Positions 39,465-49,621 are shown, counted from the first letter of the stretch. The stretch: 64,000 nucleotides of DNA from an uncultured Lachnospiraceae bacterium (GCA_910578115.1 CAJTPO010000007.1:20639-84638), one strand, 5' to 3'. Translations and numbers: made by a program. The notes: a model not told the origin generated them from the letters alone.

Positions 39465-42227
39465 ATGTATGAGGTGAAGACGGCGGCGGAAGTACTCCGT
39501 ATGCTTGGGACGGACAAGGACAAAGGCCTTTGGCCCAAAGATGTGATGGAGCGCAGGGCAAAATACGGGCCAAACCGGTTGAAGGACCAGGAGCAGAAGA
39601 GTCTGGGACAGATGATTCTGGAACAGCTGAACGATCCATTGATCTTGATCCTGGTGGTGGCAATGGCGGTTTCTCTTATGCTTCATGAGTTGGGAGATGC
39701 CATTATCATTGTTACCGTGGTAGTCTTAAATGCAACGGTAGGCATCATTCAGGAGGGGAAAGCCGGAAAGGCGGTGGAAGCGCTAAAGAAGATTTCTTCA
39801 CCGCAGGCCGTTGTCCTGCGGGAAGGAGAACGCATAAAGATCTCTGCGGAAGATCTTGTCCAGGGTGATATTGTGTTTCTTGAGGCCGGGAATATGGTTC
39901 CGGCGGACTTAAGACTGCTTGAAACAAACGGGATTTGCGTGGAAGAGTCTACCCTAACGGGAGAGTCTGTTCCGGTGGAAAAAGATGCGGACCATGTGGT
40001 GGAGGTTTCGGGGGACAACAGCTGTATGAATATGGCATATATGTCCACTTACGTGACGAAAGGCCGTGGTCGTGGTGTGGTGACTGCCACGGGAATGGAC
40101 ACCAGGATCGGACATATTGCGGATATGCTGCACGAGGGGAAGGAGAAATTAACACCACTGCAGGTTAAGCTGGGAGAGCTTGGAAAAGTACTCAGTGCAT
40201 TGGCTGTGGGAATCTGTGTCTTCCTGTTCGTAGTGGCTGTTTTACAGAAGCGGGATGTGGGAGAGATGCTTCTGACTTCCGTATCGCTTACGGTGGCTGC
40301 CGTTCCGGAAGGGCTGCCGGCCATCGTGACTATTGTGCTGGCATTGAGTGTATCGCGGATGGTGCGGGCCAAAACAATCGTGCGGAAGCTGTCTTCGGTT
40401 GAGACTCTGGGCGCTGTGGAGGTTGTTTGTTCCGATAAAACAGGTACGCTGACACAGAATAAGATGACGGTGACGGAATGTTATCTGGAAGGGAAGATGA
40501 CAGGTAGAGAGCGATTTGCGGATCTGTTTGGGACATGGAATAAGGGACAGGCGCCGGACAATGCACACCGCCATTTCCTTCTGGGCAGCATCCTTTGTAA
40601 TGACGGAATCCTGAGCGGAGAGGAAAAAATCGGGGATCCGACCGAGCTTGCGCTGCTGTACATGGCGCGGGACTGCGGGGTGGAAATAGAGGAACTGCGG
40701 GCATGTTTTCCCAGGATCAGAGAGAAAGGATTTGATTCGGAACGTAAGATGATGACTACGGTACACCGAGACGGGCAGGGGTATATTTCTTATTCAAAGG
40801 GAGCTGCTGAGAGGATCCTGGATGGATGCGATCGTATCTACGCACAGGGCAGGGTCACTGTGATGACGCAGGGGGACAGGAACGCGGTCGCCAAGGTACA
40901 GGGCAGTCTGATGAAAGAAGGAAGACGGGTAATGGCGCTGTCTATGACGGAGGATGAAGGCATGGAGGAGAAGAACATGATCTTCCTGGGACTTCTCAGT
41001 ATGCAGGACCCGGTACGTCCGGAAGCGGTCCGTGCGGTGGCTGACTTTGAGCAGGCCGGTGTATCCACGGTGATGATAACGGGGGACCATCCGGACACGG
41101 CCTTTTCCATCGCCAGGGAGCTGGGGATTGCGGACAATCCGAAGCAGTGTATTACGGGCAGGGAACTGGATCATCTGAAAGAACACAGCTTTTTGCAGCG
41201 CCTGCAGGAACTCAGGGTCTTTGCCAGAGTGACGCCGGAGCATAAGGTGCGGATCGTGGAGGGATATCGAACGTTGGGAAAGACGGTGGCCATGACCGGA
41301 GACGGTGTGAACGATGCACCGTCTCTGCAGGCGGCGGATATCGGTATTGCCATGGGCATGAATGGTACGGATGTGGCCCGCGGGGCGGCGGATTTTGTGT
41401 TGATGGATGACAATTTCGCCACCATACATACGGCTATCAAGGAGGGGAGAGGTATTTATGAAAATATCAGGAAGTCCGTGTTGTTTCTGCTGTCCTCCAA
41501 TCTGGGAGAGATCATTACGATGCTGATCACCATCGTGGCCGGCCTGCCCAGTCCGTTGAAAGCCAGCTTTATCCTGTGGATCAATCTGATTACGGATTCT
41601 CTGCCGGCATTGGCGTTGGGGGTAGATGACAATGAAAGTGAACGTCTGATGATGGAACGTCCCCGTAAAAAGGAAGACTCGCTGTTTGCAAAGGGTGGTC
41701 TGCTGTGCGTGATCTGTTACGGACTTGTGATCGGCGGCGTCAGTCTGGCAGCCTTTTTAAAGGTGCCTTATGACCGGATTGTGGCGGAGGGACTGCCGGT
41801 AACTTTACGCAATGTTGTGGAAGGACTACAGATATCGGCAGTCCTTGCCAAGGCCCAGACACATGCCTTTACGGTTCTGGGGATCAGCCAGCTGTTTCAT
41901 GCCATCGGCATGCGAGATGTGAACCGCTCTGTCTTTAAGATGAATCACAGGAACAATCCTTATATGATCGGTGCTTTTGTGGTCGGGATTGCCCTGCAGG
42001 TGGCGGTGACGGAGATTCCGCCCCTGATTATGCTGTTTGGTTCCGTGCGTCTTGGACTGACGGAGTGGGGGCAGTTGATTGCGCTTTCGGCTACGCCGCT
42101 GATCGTGCATGAGCTGCTGGTGGCGATCGGATATGGAGCCAGGTATAAGGAGCAGGAGGAGACCAGGGCAGCAGGAGCGGTCACAGCAGGGCCAGCAATG
42201 CCAGGAGGAGTAGAAACAGGCCGCTGA
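39465..42227 (+). CDS. Calcium-type P-type ATPase (P2A)
   Basis: A 920-residue cation pump. The order is N-terminal domain with TAAEVLRMLG, TM1-2, the actuator domain with TGESVPVEK near 178, TM3-4 with VAAVPEGLPAIV near 278, the phosphorylation site CSDKTGTLTQNKM near 322, nucleotide-binding domain, TGDGVNDAPSLQAADIG near 613, and six C-terminal TM segments. The PEGLP site and overall length match SERCA/PMR1-like Ca2+ (or Ca2+/Mn2+) exporters. AGGAGGG precedes the ATG at 39465. The 3' end overlaps the converging ytaF gene by 47 bp. Confidence 0.94.
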   Translation: MYEVKTAAEVLRMLGTDKDKGLWPKDVMERRAKYGPNRLKDQEQKSLGQMILEQLNDPLILILVVAMAVSLMLHELGDAIIIVTVVVLNATVGIIQEGKAGKAVEALKKISSPQAVVLREGERIKISAEDLVQGDIVFLEAGNMVPADLRLLETNGICVEESTLTGESVPVEKDADHVVEVSGDNSCMNMAYMSTYVTKGRGRGVVTATGMDTRIGHIADMLHEGKEKLTPLQVKLGELGKVLSALAVGICVFLFVVAVLQKRDVGEMLLTSVSLTVAAVPEGLPAIVTIVLALSVSRMVRAKTIVRKLSSVETLGAVEVVCSDKTGTLTQNKMTVTECYLEGKMTGRERFADLFGTWNKGQAPDNAHRHFLLGSILCNDGILSGEEKIGDPTELALLYMARDCGVEIEELRACFPRIREKGFDSERKMMTTVHRDGQGYISYSKGAAERILDGCDRIYAQGRVTVMTQGDRNAVAKVQGSLMKEGRRVMALSMTEDEGMEEKNMIFLGLLSMQDPVRPEAVRAVADFEQAGVSTVMITGDHPDTAFSIARELGIADNPKQCITGRELDHLKEHSFLQRLQELRVFARVTPEHKVRIVEGYRTLGKTVAMTGDGVNDAPSLQAADIGIAMGMNGTDVARGAADFVLMDDNFATIHTAIKEGRGIYENIRKSVLFLLSSNLGEIITMLITIVAGLPSPLKASFILWINLITDSLPALALGVDDNESERLMMERPRKKEDSLFAKGGLLCVICYGLVIGGVSLAAFLKVPYDRIVAEGLPVTLRNVVEGLQISAVLAKAQTHAFTVLGISQLFHAIGMRDVNRSVFKMNHRNNPYMIGAFVVGIALQVAVTEIPPLIMLFGSVRLGLTEWGQLIALSATPLIVHELLVAIGYGARYKEQEETRAAGAVTAGPAMPGGVETGR

Positions 42228-42816
42228 GCCAGGAAAGATCGACACGGAGTACGGAAGAGACCAGATGGCCGAAACCGTATCCGGCGCCAAAAAGAAGCAG
42301 GTTAAAAAGGGCGGCCAGCAGGAAAAGGGGAAGCATCGGCAGCCGTGTTGCGGTAAAGGCCATTCCGGCGAGAACGCTGTCCAGAGACAGCGCCAGGGAC
42401 AGGAGGAGAGCCTCCCTGGCGCTTAGTATCTGTAAATCGTCCTGATTGGCATCTTCCGGAGAGAGATAGACGGTAAAGATGATATTAAGCTGTTTGATCT
42501 TCCAGCCCCAGTTTCTGGTGAGACTGGGGTATTTGCGTGTGAGGAAACGGAGCAGGCTTTCCGTCAGCTTGCTGAAGCTTAAGAGTAATAACAGAGTAAA
42601 CGAAAGAAAAGGCAGTATTGCCTGGGGAAGAAGGAAATAGAGAAAGGAGCCGATGCGGTTGGCGGCGGTAATAAAAAAGGCGGGTACAAAAATAAGGATC
42701 AGGCAGGACGCAGGGCGCAGTTTAACACGCTGCGTACCGTAAGTAAGGCCGGCGGTCAGAGAGTCAACGGATACGGCGGTCAGGAAGAGCAACAGGGCGG
42801 GAAGTGTGGCGGACAT
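42181..42816 (-). CDS. ytaF: Sporulation membrane protein YtaF
   Basis: A 211-residue membrane protein with six hydrophobic segments in two related halves: ALLLFLTAVSVDSLTAGLTYG at the start and ALLLSLALSLDSVLAGM near 140, each with the Asp-Ser pair of the MntP/YtaF family. A charged loop lies between the halves. YtaF is widespread in spore formers; its molecular role is not settled, and the fold suggests a metal-ion exporter. The start at 42816 has TTGAGG upstream. Confidence 0.85.
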   Translation of the reverse strand: MSATLPALLLFLTAVSVDSLTAGLTYGTQRVKLRPASCLILIFVPAFFITAANRIGSFLYFLLPQAILPFLSFTLLLLLSFSKLTESLLRFLTRKYPSLTRNWGWKIKQLNIIFTVYLSPEDANQDDLQILSAREALLLSLALSLDSVLAGMAFTATRLPMLPLFLLAALFNLLLFGAGYGFGHLVSSVLRVDLSWLSGLFLLLLALLALL

Positions 42817-42997
42817 GGCGGGGAATACCTCAATCTCAGTTACTATTATTCTATCGGATGATGCAGAAAATGTTACAGCGACGGACGCGCCTGTCTGCGT
42901 ATCGCGTGAGAATATGTAAATTTGGTCTGAAGAATATGGTTCCTGCTTGTTTACGGTCATCCGAAAAAATGTTATGATGAATTAAGGAGGGTTGCGT

Positions 42998-44596
42998 ATG
43001 GAACTTATGTTTATTGGGGCCGACCATGAGGTGACGGGAAGTTGTCATTATCTGCGAGTCGGGGAGAAGAATATTTTAGTTGACTATGGTATGGAGCAGG
43101 GGGTCAATGTCTTTGAGAATTGTGAGCTGCCGGTGGATCCGGCGCTGATCGACCATGTGTTTCTGACACATGCACATATCGATCACTCCGGACTTTTACC
43201 GCTGCTGTATGCCAGGGGATTCCGAGGCAGTATCTATGCCACGGTGGCGACCTGCGATCTGTGCAGCATCATGCTTCGCGACTGCGCACATATTCAGATG
43301 CAGGAGGCAGAGTGGAAGAACCGCAAGGCACAGCGAAGCGCGGGAACGGTGGTAGAACCGCTGTATACGATGGAGGATGCAGATGGAGCGATCAGGAGAC
43401 TTGTTCCCTGTGAGTATGACAGGGAAGTGGATGTCTGTGAGGGCGTGCGGATTCGCTTTACGGATATTGGACATCTGCTGGGTTCTTCCAGTATCGAGGT
43501 GTGGGCGACGGAGGGAGAGACGACGAAGAAGCTGGTTTTTTCCGGGGATATCGGGAACAGTAACCAGCCGCTGATCAAAGATCCGAAGTTTACGGAAGCC
43601 GCTGATTATGTGGTGATGGAGTCTACCTACGGCGACAGGCTGCACGGTGCGGAACACCCGGATTATATCGGGGAGCTGGCGGGTATTCTGCAGAGGACAT
43701 TTGACAAGGGAGGCAACGTGGTGATCCCGTCCTTTGCGGTAGGCAGGACTCAGGAGATGCTTTATTTCCTGCGGCAGGTGAAGGCGGACAGGCTGGTCAA
43801 GGGCCATGAAGATTTTGAGGTTTATGTGGACAGTCCGCTGGCTGTGCAGGCTACCGGCATTTTTCAGAAGAATGAGTATGAGTGTTTCGACGAAGAGGCG
43901 ATGGAACTGATCAGACAGGGTATCAATCCGATTGCTTTTCCGGGACTGCGGCTGGCAATTACCAGTGATGAGTCCAAGGCGATCAATTTCGACTTGTCGC
44001 CAAAGGTTATCATATCGGCTTCCGGCATGTGTGAGGCGGGGCGTATCAGGCATCATCTGAAGCATAACCTGTGGCGGCCGGAATGTACCATTCTTTTCGT
44101 TGGTTATCAGGCCATGGGAACGCTGGGACGGCATATCGTGGAAGGAGCGAAGGAAGTTAAGCTGTTCGGTGAGCATATTGAGATCCGCGCCCAGATCGTG
44201 AAGCTGGTGGGTATGAGCGGCCATGCGGACAAGAATGGGCTGCTGCGCTGGATCGAAGGATTTAAAGTAAAGCCGGAGAAGGTCTTTGTGGTACATGGTG
44301 AGGACAGTGTGTGTAAGCTGTTTACGGAATGCCTGAAGGTGGAGCACGGGCTGGAGGCTTATGCTCCTTACAGCGGTACGCGGTTTGATCTGATCGGCGG
44401 TGAGTTTATCTTCGAGGCAGCGCCGAAGGCAGTGAAGAAGAAACTGCACGGTATTTCCGATGTCTTTGCGAGACTGCTTGCCAGTGGACAGAGACTGTTG
44501 GCGATTATACATAAGAACGAGGGTGGTGCGAATAAAGATCTGGCGAAATTTGCAGATCAGATCAACTCGCTCTGTGATAAATGGGACAGGAATTAA
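42998..44596 (+). CDS. Metallo-beta-lactamase/beta-CASP RNA-processing nuclease
   Basis: A 532-residue protein. The MBL domain begins MELMFIGADHEVTGSCHY and has the zinc motif THAHIDHSG near 55-63, GDIGNS near 185 and the METSTYGDR-like MESTYGDR near 203. The beta-CASP insert and SASGMCEAGRIRHHL with the final GMSGHAD (near 405) identify the CPSF73/RNase-J-related branch, which cuts RNA. Bacterial members of this size are uncharacterised exo- or endoribonucleases. AAGGAGG precedes the ATG. Full length. Confidence 0.9.
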   Translation: MELMFIGADHEVTGSCHYLRVGEKNILVDYGMEQGVNVFENCELPVDPALIDHVFLTHAHIDHSGLLPLLYARGFRGSIYATVATCDLCSIMLRDCAHIQMQEAEWKNRKAQRSAGTVVEPLYTMEDADGAIRRLVPCEYDREVDVCEGVRIRFTDIGHLLGSSSIEVWATEGETTKKLVFSGDIGNSNQPLIKDPKFTEAADYVVMESTYGDRLHGAEHPDYIGELAGILQRTFDKGGNVVIPSFAVGRTQEMLYFLRQVKADRLVKGHEDFEVYVDSPLAVQATGIFQKNEYECFDEEAMELIRQGINPIAFPGLRLAITSDESKAINFDLSPKVIISASGMCEAGRIRHHLKHNLWRPECTILFVGYQAMGTLGRHIVEGAKEVKLFGEHIEIRAQIVKLVGMSGHADKNGLLRWIEGFKVKPEKVFVVHGEDSVCKLFTECLKVEHGLEAYAPYSGTRFDLIGGEFIFEAAPKAVKKKLHGISDVFARLLASGQRLLAIIHKNEGGANKDLAKFADQINSLCDKWDRN

Positions 44597-44610
44597 GGAG
44601 GGTGCAGTAA

Positions 44611-45459
44611 ATGAGCGCGGCGGATCATATTTTCATTGCAATGTGTAAGGATATTCTGGAGAATGGGACGAGTACGGAGGGGGAGAAAGTCAGGCCTCAC
44701 TGGGCGGACGGGGCATCGGCTTATACGGTCAAGAAGTTCGGGGTGGTGAACCGGTATGACCTTTCGAGGGAATTTCCGATTATGACGCTGCGCAGGACGG
44801 CGCTTAAGAGCGCAACGGATGAGATGCTGTGGATCTGGCAGCAGAAGTCCAACAATGTGCATGATCTTCACAGCCATATCTGGGATGAATGGGCGGATGA
44901 GGACGGTTCGATCGGGAAGGCCTACGGGTATCAGATGGGGGTGAAGCATCGGTATAAAGAAGGGATGATGGATCAGGTTGACCGGGTGCTTTATGACCTG
45001 CAGCACAATCCTTTCAGCCGCCGCATTATGACGAATATTTATGTGCACCAGGATCTTCACGAGATGAATCTGTATCCCTGCGCCTACAGCATGACTTTCA
45101 ATGTAACGCAGAAGAAGGGGCATGACAGGCTGACTTTAAATGCAGTGCTGAACCAGCGGTCGCAGGATGTACTCACGGCCAACAACTGGAATGTGGTACA
45201 GTATGCAGTGCTGGTACATATGCTGGCGCAGGTATGTGATATGGAACCGGGAGAGCTGGTACATGTGATCGCGGATGCCCATATTTATGACAGGCATATT
45301 CCGATTATCCGCGAACTGATCGAGCGGCCGGTCTATGATGCGCCTGTTTTCCGATTGAATCCGGATATTAAGGATTTCTATCGGTTTACGCGCAATGATG
45401 TGAGTGTGGAAAATTATGTGACCGGGCCGCAGGTGGAGAATATTCCGGTGGCGATCTAG
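44611..45459 (+). CDS. thyA: Thymidylate synthase
   Basis: A 282-residue ThyA-type enzyme converting dUMP to dTMP with methylene-tetrahydrofolate. The nucleophile is Cys157 in NLYPCAYSM; RRI near 137 and QRSQDVLTANNWNVVQY are the dUMP and folate sites. Some canonical bases differ (LNAVLNQRSQD with extra residues), placing it in a divergent clostridial branch. It is 14 bp from the MBL gene and 54 bp before folA, forming a thyA-folA unit. Confidence 0.95.
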   Translation: MSAADHIFIAMCKDILENGTSTEGEKVRPHWADGASAYTVKKFGVVNRYDLSREFPIMTLRRTALKSATDEMLWIWQQKSNNVHDLHSHIWDEWADEDGSIGKAYGYQMGVKHRYKEGMMDQVDRVLYDLQHNPFSRRIMTNIYVHQDLHEMNLYPCAYSMTFNVTQKKGHDRLTLNAVLNQRSQDVLTANNWNVVQYAVLVHMLAQVCDMEPGELVHVIADAHIYDRHIPIIRELIERPVYDAPVFRLNPDIKDFYRFTRNDVSVENYVTGPQVENIPVAI

Positions 45460-45513
45460 TGAAGTTTATGTGTAAGTTTTCAGTACGGGGTACCGGAGAA
45501 GTGGGAGGAGAAT

Positions 45514-46005
45514 ATGAATTTAATTGTAGCGGTAGACAGTAATTGGGCGATCGGCTGTAAGAACAGACTGCTGGTCAGTATTCCGGCGGATCACAAGATG
45601 TTCCGGAAGGAGACGACAGGGAAGGTAGTGGTGCTTGGCCGGAAGACGTTAGAGACTTTTCCGCAGGGGATGCCCTTGAAAGATCGAACCAACATCATTC
45701 TGTCCACCAATCCGGATTACCATGTGAAAGATGCGGTGGTGGTGCACAGCAGGGAAGAGCTGCTTAAGGAACTGGAGCAGTACCGGAGTGAGGACATCTA
45801 TATTATCGGCGGTGAGAGCGTCTATCGCATGATGCTGCCATACTGTGACGTGGCACATGTGACGAAGATCGACCATGTGTACGAGGCGGATGCTTATTTC
45901 CCGGATCTGGATCAGGATCAGGAGTGGGAGATTACGGCGGACAGTGAAGAGCAGACGTATTTTGACATCGCGTATGCATTCGTGAAGTATGAGAGGAAGA
46001 AATAG
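45514..46005 (+). CDS. folA: Dihydrofolate reductase
   Basis: A 163-residue enzyme that regenerates tetrahydrofolate after ThyA. MNLIVAVDSNWAIGCKNRLL opens the fold, with VVLGRKTLETFP near 41-52, IYIIGGESVYRMMLP near 92-106 and the C-terminal strand FVKYERKK. GGGAGGAG lies upstream. Full length. Confidence 0.95.
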   Translation: MNLIVAVDSNWAIGCKNRLLVSIPADHKMFRKETTGKVVVLGRKTLETFPQGMPLKDRTNIILSTNPDYHVKDAVVVHSREELLKELEQYRSEDIYIIGGESVYRMMLPYCDVAHVTKIDHVYEADAYFPDLDQDQEWEITADSEEQTYFDIAYAFVKYERKK

Positions 46006-46031
46006 AAGTGTTTGCTTCGTGCAGCTGGCAG

Positions 46032-46078
46032 AAAGGGATGCCGGCCGGGATGATCGATTCCTGGCAGGGCATCCTTTT
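46032..46078 (+). terminator. Terminator after folA
   Basis: AAAGGGATGCC pairs with GGCATCCTTTTT across a partly paired loop of about 26 bases. Confidence 0.8.
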
Positions 46079-46092
46079 TCATGTGACAGTAC

Positions 46093-46123
46093 TTGACTTT
46101 TAGGGATAAAAGTATAATATAAT
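46093..46123 (+). promoter_or_regulatory. Promoter region of ilvE
   Basis: TTGACT at 46093-46098 and two overlapping TATAAT hexamers at 46113-46118 and 46118-46123. The spacings are 14 and 19, so neither is ideal. Confidence 0.4.
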
Positions 46124-46219
46124 TAAGAAGAATGAAGCGGCATCTGTGGAATTGCCGACCGGATGTGCGTGACAGAGAGGGGGCTCTGCTGCGGCGGATG
46201 CTTCGGAACGGAGGAGAAG

Positions 46220-47245
46220 ATGGAAAAAAAGAATATTGACTGGGCAAATATCGGGTTCAATTATCAGGAGACAGATAAAAGATTTGTGGCAAATTATAAA
46301 GACGGCGCGTGGGATGAGGGTGTCCTGACTTCCGAGGCGAATCTTGTGATCAATGAATGTGCGGGTGTGCTGCAGTATGCACAGACGTGTTTTGAGGGAA
46401 TGAAGGCCTACACTACAGAGGATGGACGTATTGTTACTTTCCGTCCTGATCTGAATGCGCAGCGTATGGAGGATACCTGTAAAAGACTGGAGATGCCTGT
46501 TTTTCCAAAGGACAGGTTCATACAGGCGGTGAGTGATACGGTGGCTGCCAATGCGGCGTACGTACCGCCTTACGGTTCCGGCGCTACGTTGTATATCCGG
46601 CCGTACATGTTTGCGAGTTCCGCGGTGATCGGTGTGAAACCGGCGGAAGAGTATCAGTTCAGGGTGTTTACTACGCCGGTAGGACCTTATTTTAAAGGCG
46701 GTGTGAAGCCGTTGACTTTGAAAGTGAGTGATTTTGACCGGGCGGCTCCGCATGGAACGGGTCATATTAAGGCTGGATTGAATTATGCCATGAGCCTGCA
46801 CGCTATTGTCACTGCCCATCAGGAGGGATATGACGAGAATTTGTATCTGGATGCGGCCACCAGGACGAAGGTGGAAGAGACGGGCGGTGCAAACTTCCTG
46901 TTTGTGACGAAGGATAATAAGGTGGTGACACCCAAGTCCGACAGTATCCTGCCTTCTATTACGAGACGTTCGCTGATGGTGGTGGCGAAGGAGTATCTTG
47001 GCCTGGAAGTGGAAGAGAGAGAGATTCCGATCGAAGAAGTTGCAGAGTTTGCGGAGTGTGGCCTTTGCGGCACGGCAGCAGTTATTTCTCCGGTCGGCAG
47101 GATCGTGGATCATGGCAGAGAGATCGTATTTCCCAGCGGTATGGCGCAGATGGGACCTGTTACGCAGAAGCTGTATGATACGTTGACGGGAATCCAGATG
47201 GGACGGATCGAAGCTCCAGAGGGATGGATTCACGTGATCGCATAA
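46220..47245 (+). CDS. ilvE: Branched-chain amino acid aminotransferase
   Basis: A 341-residue fold-type IV PLP enzyme, of the eukaryote-like BCAT branch. The PLP lysine is Lys184 in GTGHIKAGLNYAMS; TCFEGMKAY near 57-65 and the ETGGANFLFV segment near 227 are conserved, and the C-terminal GLCGTAAVISPVG motif binds the cofactor phosphate. It makes leucine, isoleucine and valine from their keto acids. CGGAGGAG, the end of a CTTCGGAACGGAGG element, stands before the ATG at 46220. Confidence 0.96.
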   Translation: MEKKNIDWANIGFNYQETDKRFVANYKDGAWDEGVLTSEANLVINECAGVLQYAQTCFEGMKAYTTEDGRIVTFRPDLNAQRMEDTCKRLEMPVFPKDRFIQAVSDTVAANAAYVPPYGSGATLYIRPYMFASSAVIGVKPAEEYQFRVFTTPVGPYFKGGVKPLTLKVSDFDRAAPHGTGHIKAGLNYAMSLHAIVTAHQEGYDENLYLDAATRTKVEETGGANFLFVTKDNKVVTPKSDSILPSITRRSLMVVAKEYLGLEVEEREIPIEEVAEFAECGLCGTAAVISPVGRIVDHGREIVFPSGMAQMGPVTQKLYDTLTGIQMGRIEAPEGWIHVIA

Positions 47246-47618
47246 TGGTATTTATTCCCGCGGGCAACGAGCCAGATAGGTGGCTGCTTGCAGACATTTG
47301 GCGACTGCCGCGGGGCTTTGATTTTATAAGAGTATGGATTGAGACAGTGGGGGATTAGGTTAGAGTGTATTGGCACGCAATTTAATCCCTTTTCTGTTGA
47401 GAGGATATAAGAGAGGGAATACGGCGTAAGCCGGAGGTTTGTACGGGTTTGACGGAATGATAAGATTGAAAATTAAAATTTTCAATCGCGAGATTTGTGT
47501 CTGCGCGTTGCTTGCCACAAACTCGTTTATGCGCAAAAAGCAGCGCAGAAATGGAGAAAATGATGGAGAACAGTCATTATCTGACAACGGGGATGATCAG
47601 GAAAGGAAGGGATATATT
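47246..47618 (+). other. Intergenic region before the second PHP gene
   Basis: 373 bp. The main features are two hairpins at 47464-47525 like those before thrH. They are followed by GCGCAAAAAGCAGCGCAGA and ATGGAG, a variant of the interspersed element. An in-frame extension of the PHP gene through this stretch is rejected because it translates the hairpins. Confidence 0.6.
47464..47525 (+). repeat. Hairpin pair of the thrH-leader type
   Basis: GATTGAAAATT-AA-AATTTTCAATC (47464-47487, perfect 11-bp arms), then CGAG-A-TTTGTG at 47489-47499 against CACAAACTCG at 47516-47525. The order, an A/T-rich hairpin followed by a CGAGTTTGTG hairpin, is the same as at 12879-12942. Confidence 0.7.
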
Positions 47619-48386
47619 ATGACGGCAATACGGGAACAATATCCTTATTTATATGAGACGCATCTGCATACGGCACAGTCCAGTGCATGTGCACGGAGTA
47701 TCGGAGCGGAGATGGCAAAAGCGTGTAAGGAATACGGCTATACCGGGATATTTGTGACGGATCATAACTGGGGCGGCAATACGGCTGTGGACAGGAGTCT
47801 GCCGTGGCCGGTATGGGTTGACAGATTTGAACAGGGGTATCTTCAGGCAGCCGAAGAGGGGCAAAAGATTGGACTGGATGTATTCTACGGATATGAGGCG
47901 GGCTATGACGGTACGGAATTCCTCATCTATGGTGTGGACGGGACCTGGATGAAGGAACATCCGCAGATTCAGACGGCAACGGTGGAAGAGCAGTATCGGT
48001 TAATTCACGGGGCGGGCGGTCTGGTGATCCATGCCCATCCGTTCCGGGAGGCGGACTATATTTCGGGTGTTCGACTTTATCCGCAGTGGGTGGACGGTGT
48101 GGAAGGGGTGAATGCGACTCACTCCAACTCCAGGAGTATGGCGCACAATGATCCTGCGTTTGATAAGCGGGCGATCGCCTATGCCGGGCAACACGGGCTG
48201 CCGTTGACTGCCGGATCGGATAGCCATGATGCGAGGAATCTGTTCGGCGGTGGGATCGCTTTTCGGAGGAGGATCCGTTCGGCAAAGGATTATGCGCAGG
48301 CCATTTTAAGCGGTGAAGATTATGTGCTGACCAACGGGGAAGTCTGGTTTGATAAAGCAGGGAATCCAGTGGAAGAAAAGAAGTAA
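47619..48386 (+). CDS. PHP domain protein
   Basis: A 255-residue single-domain PHP phosphoesterase. Metal motifs are THLHTAQSS near 14-22, VTDHNWG near 46-52, HAHPF near 139-143 and AGSDSH near 207-212. The start is the ATG at 47619 after AAAGGAAGG. Unlike the gene at 1257 it has no N-terminal beta domain, and the two share little beyond the motifs. Substrate unknown. Confidence 0.85.
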   Translation: MTAIREQYPYLYETHLHTAQSSACARSIGAEMAKACKEYGYTGIFVTDHNWGGNTAVDRSLPWPVWVDRFEQGYLQAAEEGQKIGLDVFYGYEAGYDGTEFLIYGVDGTWMKEHPQIQTATVEEQYRLIHGAGGLVIHAHPFREADYISGVRLYPQWVDGVEGVNATHSNSRSMAHNDPAFDKRAIAYAGQHGLPLTAGSDSHDARNLFGGGIAFRRRIRSAKDYAQAILSGEDYVLTNGEVWFDKAGNPVEEKK

Positions 48387-48430
48387 GAAACTCCACGGCG
48401 TCAAAGCGAAGACGGAGGAATGAAGAGAGA

Positions 48431-49510
48431 GTGCGTAGCAGATATAGGATGAATAAAAAGCTGAGATATGCAGCAGGAATCGTGTTGGCGTGTGGTTTAT
48501 GTCTTGCCAGCCTGACCGGGTGCGGGAGCGGGAATGAGTTTGGCACGAAGATAGTGCTTACCACCGGATTCGACAGGGATGAGATCTTTCGGATCGAGAC
48601 CAGCACCTGCTCCCTGCCGGAGATTATGGTGTATCTGACCAATATACAGAATCGCTATGAGAGTGTCTATGGAACGGAGATCTGGGCCACAAACGTGGAC
48701 GGCGTGACGCTGGAACAGAATGTGAAGGATATTGCGCTGGCACAGATTGCACGCATCAAGACGATGAATCTGATGGCGGAGCGTTATGAAGTGGAGCTGG
48801 ACGGAGAGGAGAAGGCACAGGTAAAGAACGCTGCGTCGGCTTACTATGATTCTCTCAGTGATGCGGAAATCAAGAAGATGGGGATCTCCAAAAAGACGAT
48901 CAGCGATCTGTATACGGAGTTTGCCCTGGCGGAAAAGGTATATCAATATACGATTAAGGATATCAATCCGGAGATCAGCGACGACGAGGCGAGAACGATC
49001 ACGGTGGAGCATATTCTGATCAAGACTTATGCGCTGGACGGCACGGGTAAGAAGGTGGAGTATACGGAGGAAGCGAAGCAGGAGGCTTACAGGCAGGCCA
49101 GCGAGGCGCTGCGGCTCGCGAGAGACGGCGAAGATTTCGATGAACTGATTCGCCGTTACAGCGAGGATGATAAGAGTACCTATTCTTTTGGTAAGGGTGA
49201 GATGGATGCGGCTTTCGAGACGGCGGCCTTTAATCTGGGTAAGGATGAGATCAGTGATGTGGTGGAGACAGAATTCGGGTATCATATCATCAAGTGTCTG
49301 AATACTTTTGACAGGGATGAGACGGATGCCAATAAGATCAAGATCGTAGATCAGAGACGTGCGGAGGCCTTTGGGCAGGAGTATGATGCCTATGTGGAGA
49401 CACTGACCAGGAATCTGAATGAGAATCTTTGGGACAGTGTAGGATTTATTCATGATGAGAATGTGAAGACCATGGACTTTTTTGAAGTCTATACGGAGTA
49501 TTTCGGATAG
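48431..49510 (+). CDS. Peptidylprolyl isomerase lipoprotein, PrsA/parvulin type
   Basis: A 359-residue exported lipoprotein with a signal sequence and lipobox LTGC (Cys31). A SurA-like helical region (about 60-185) precedes a PpiC rotamase domain (about 190-300) with VEHILIK, FDELIRRYSED, and GEMDAAFETAAFNLGKDEIS followed by GYHIIK. A C-terminal helix completes the chaperone part. It would help fold secreted proteins. The start may be the GTG at 48431 or the ATG at 48449; both leave the signal sequence intact. Confidence 0.9.
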   Translation: MRSRYRMNKKLRYAAGIVLACGLCLASLTGCGSGNEFGTKIVLTTGFDRDEIFRIETSTCSLPEIMVYLTNIQNRYESVYGTEIWATNVDGVTLEQNVKDIALAQIARIKTMNLMAERYEVELDGEEKAQVKNAASAYYDSLSDAEIKKMGISKKTISDLYTEFALAEKVYQYTIKDINPEISDDEARTITVEHILIKTYALDGTGKKVEYTEEAKQEAYRQASEALRLARDGEDFDELIRRYSEDDKSTYSFGKGEMDAAFETAAFNLGKDEISDVVETEFGYHIIKCLNTFDRDETDANKIKIVDQRRAEAFGQEYDAYVETLTRNLNENLWDSVGFIHDENVKTMDFFEVYTEYFG

Positions 49511-49621
49511 AGGAAATGAAAAAGTCATGCTTAAAAATGACCGTATTTTCCGAGTATGCCGGGGCGGAGAGACCGGGGGAATGGGATGCAGCACAAAGTT
49601 TATAAAAATTTTAGAAAAATA

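Noticed and set aside
46032..46078. Possible attenuator for ilvE
   Set aside because: The hairpin lies before the ilvE promoter and right after folA, so it is better explained as the folA terminator.
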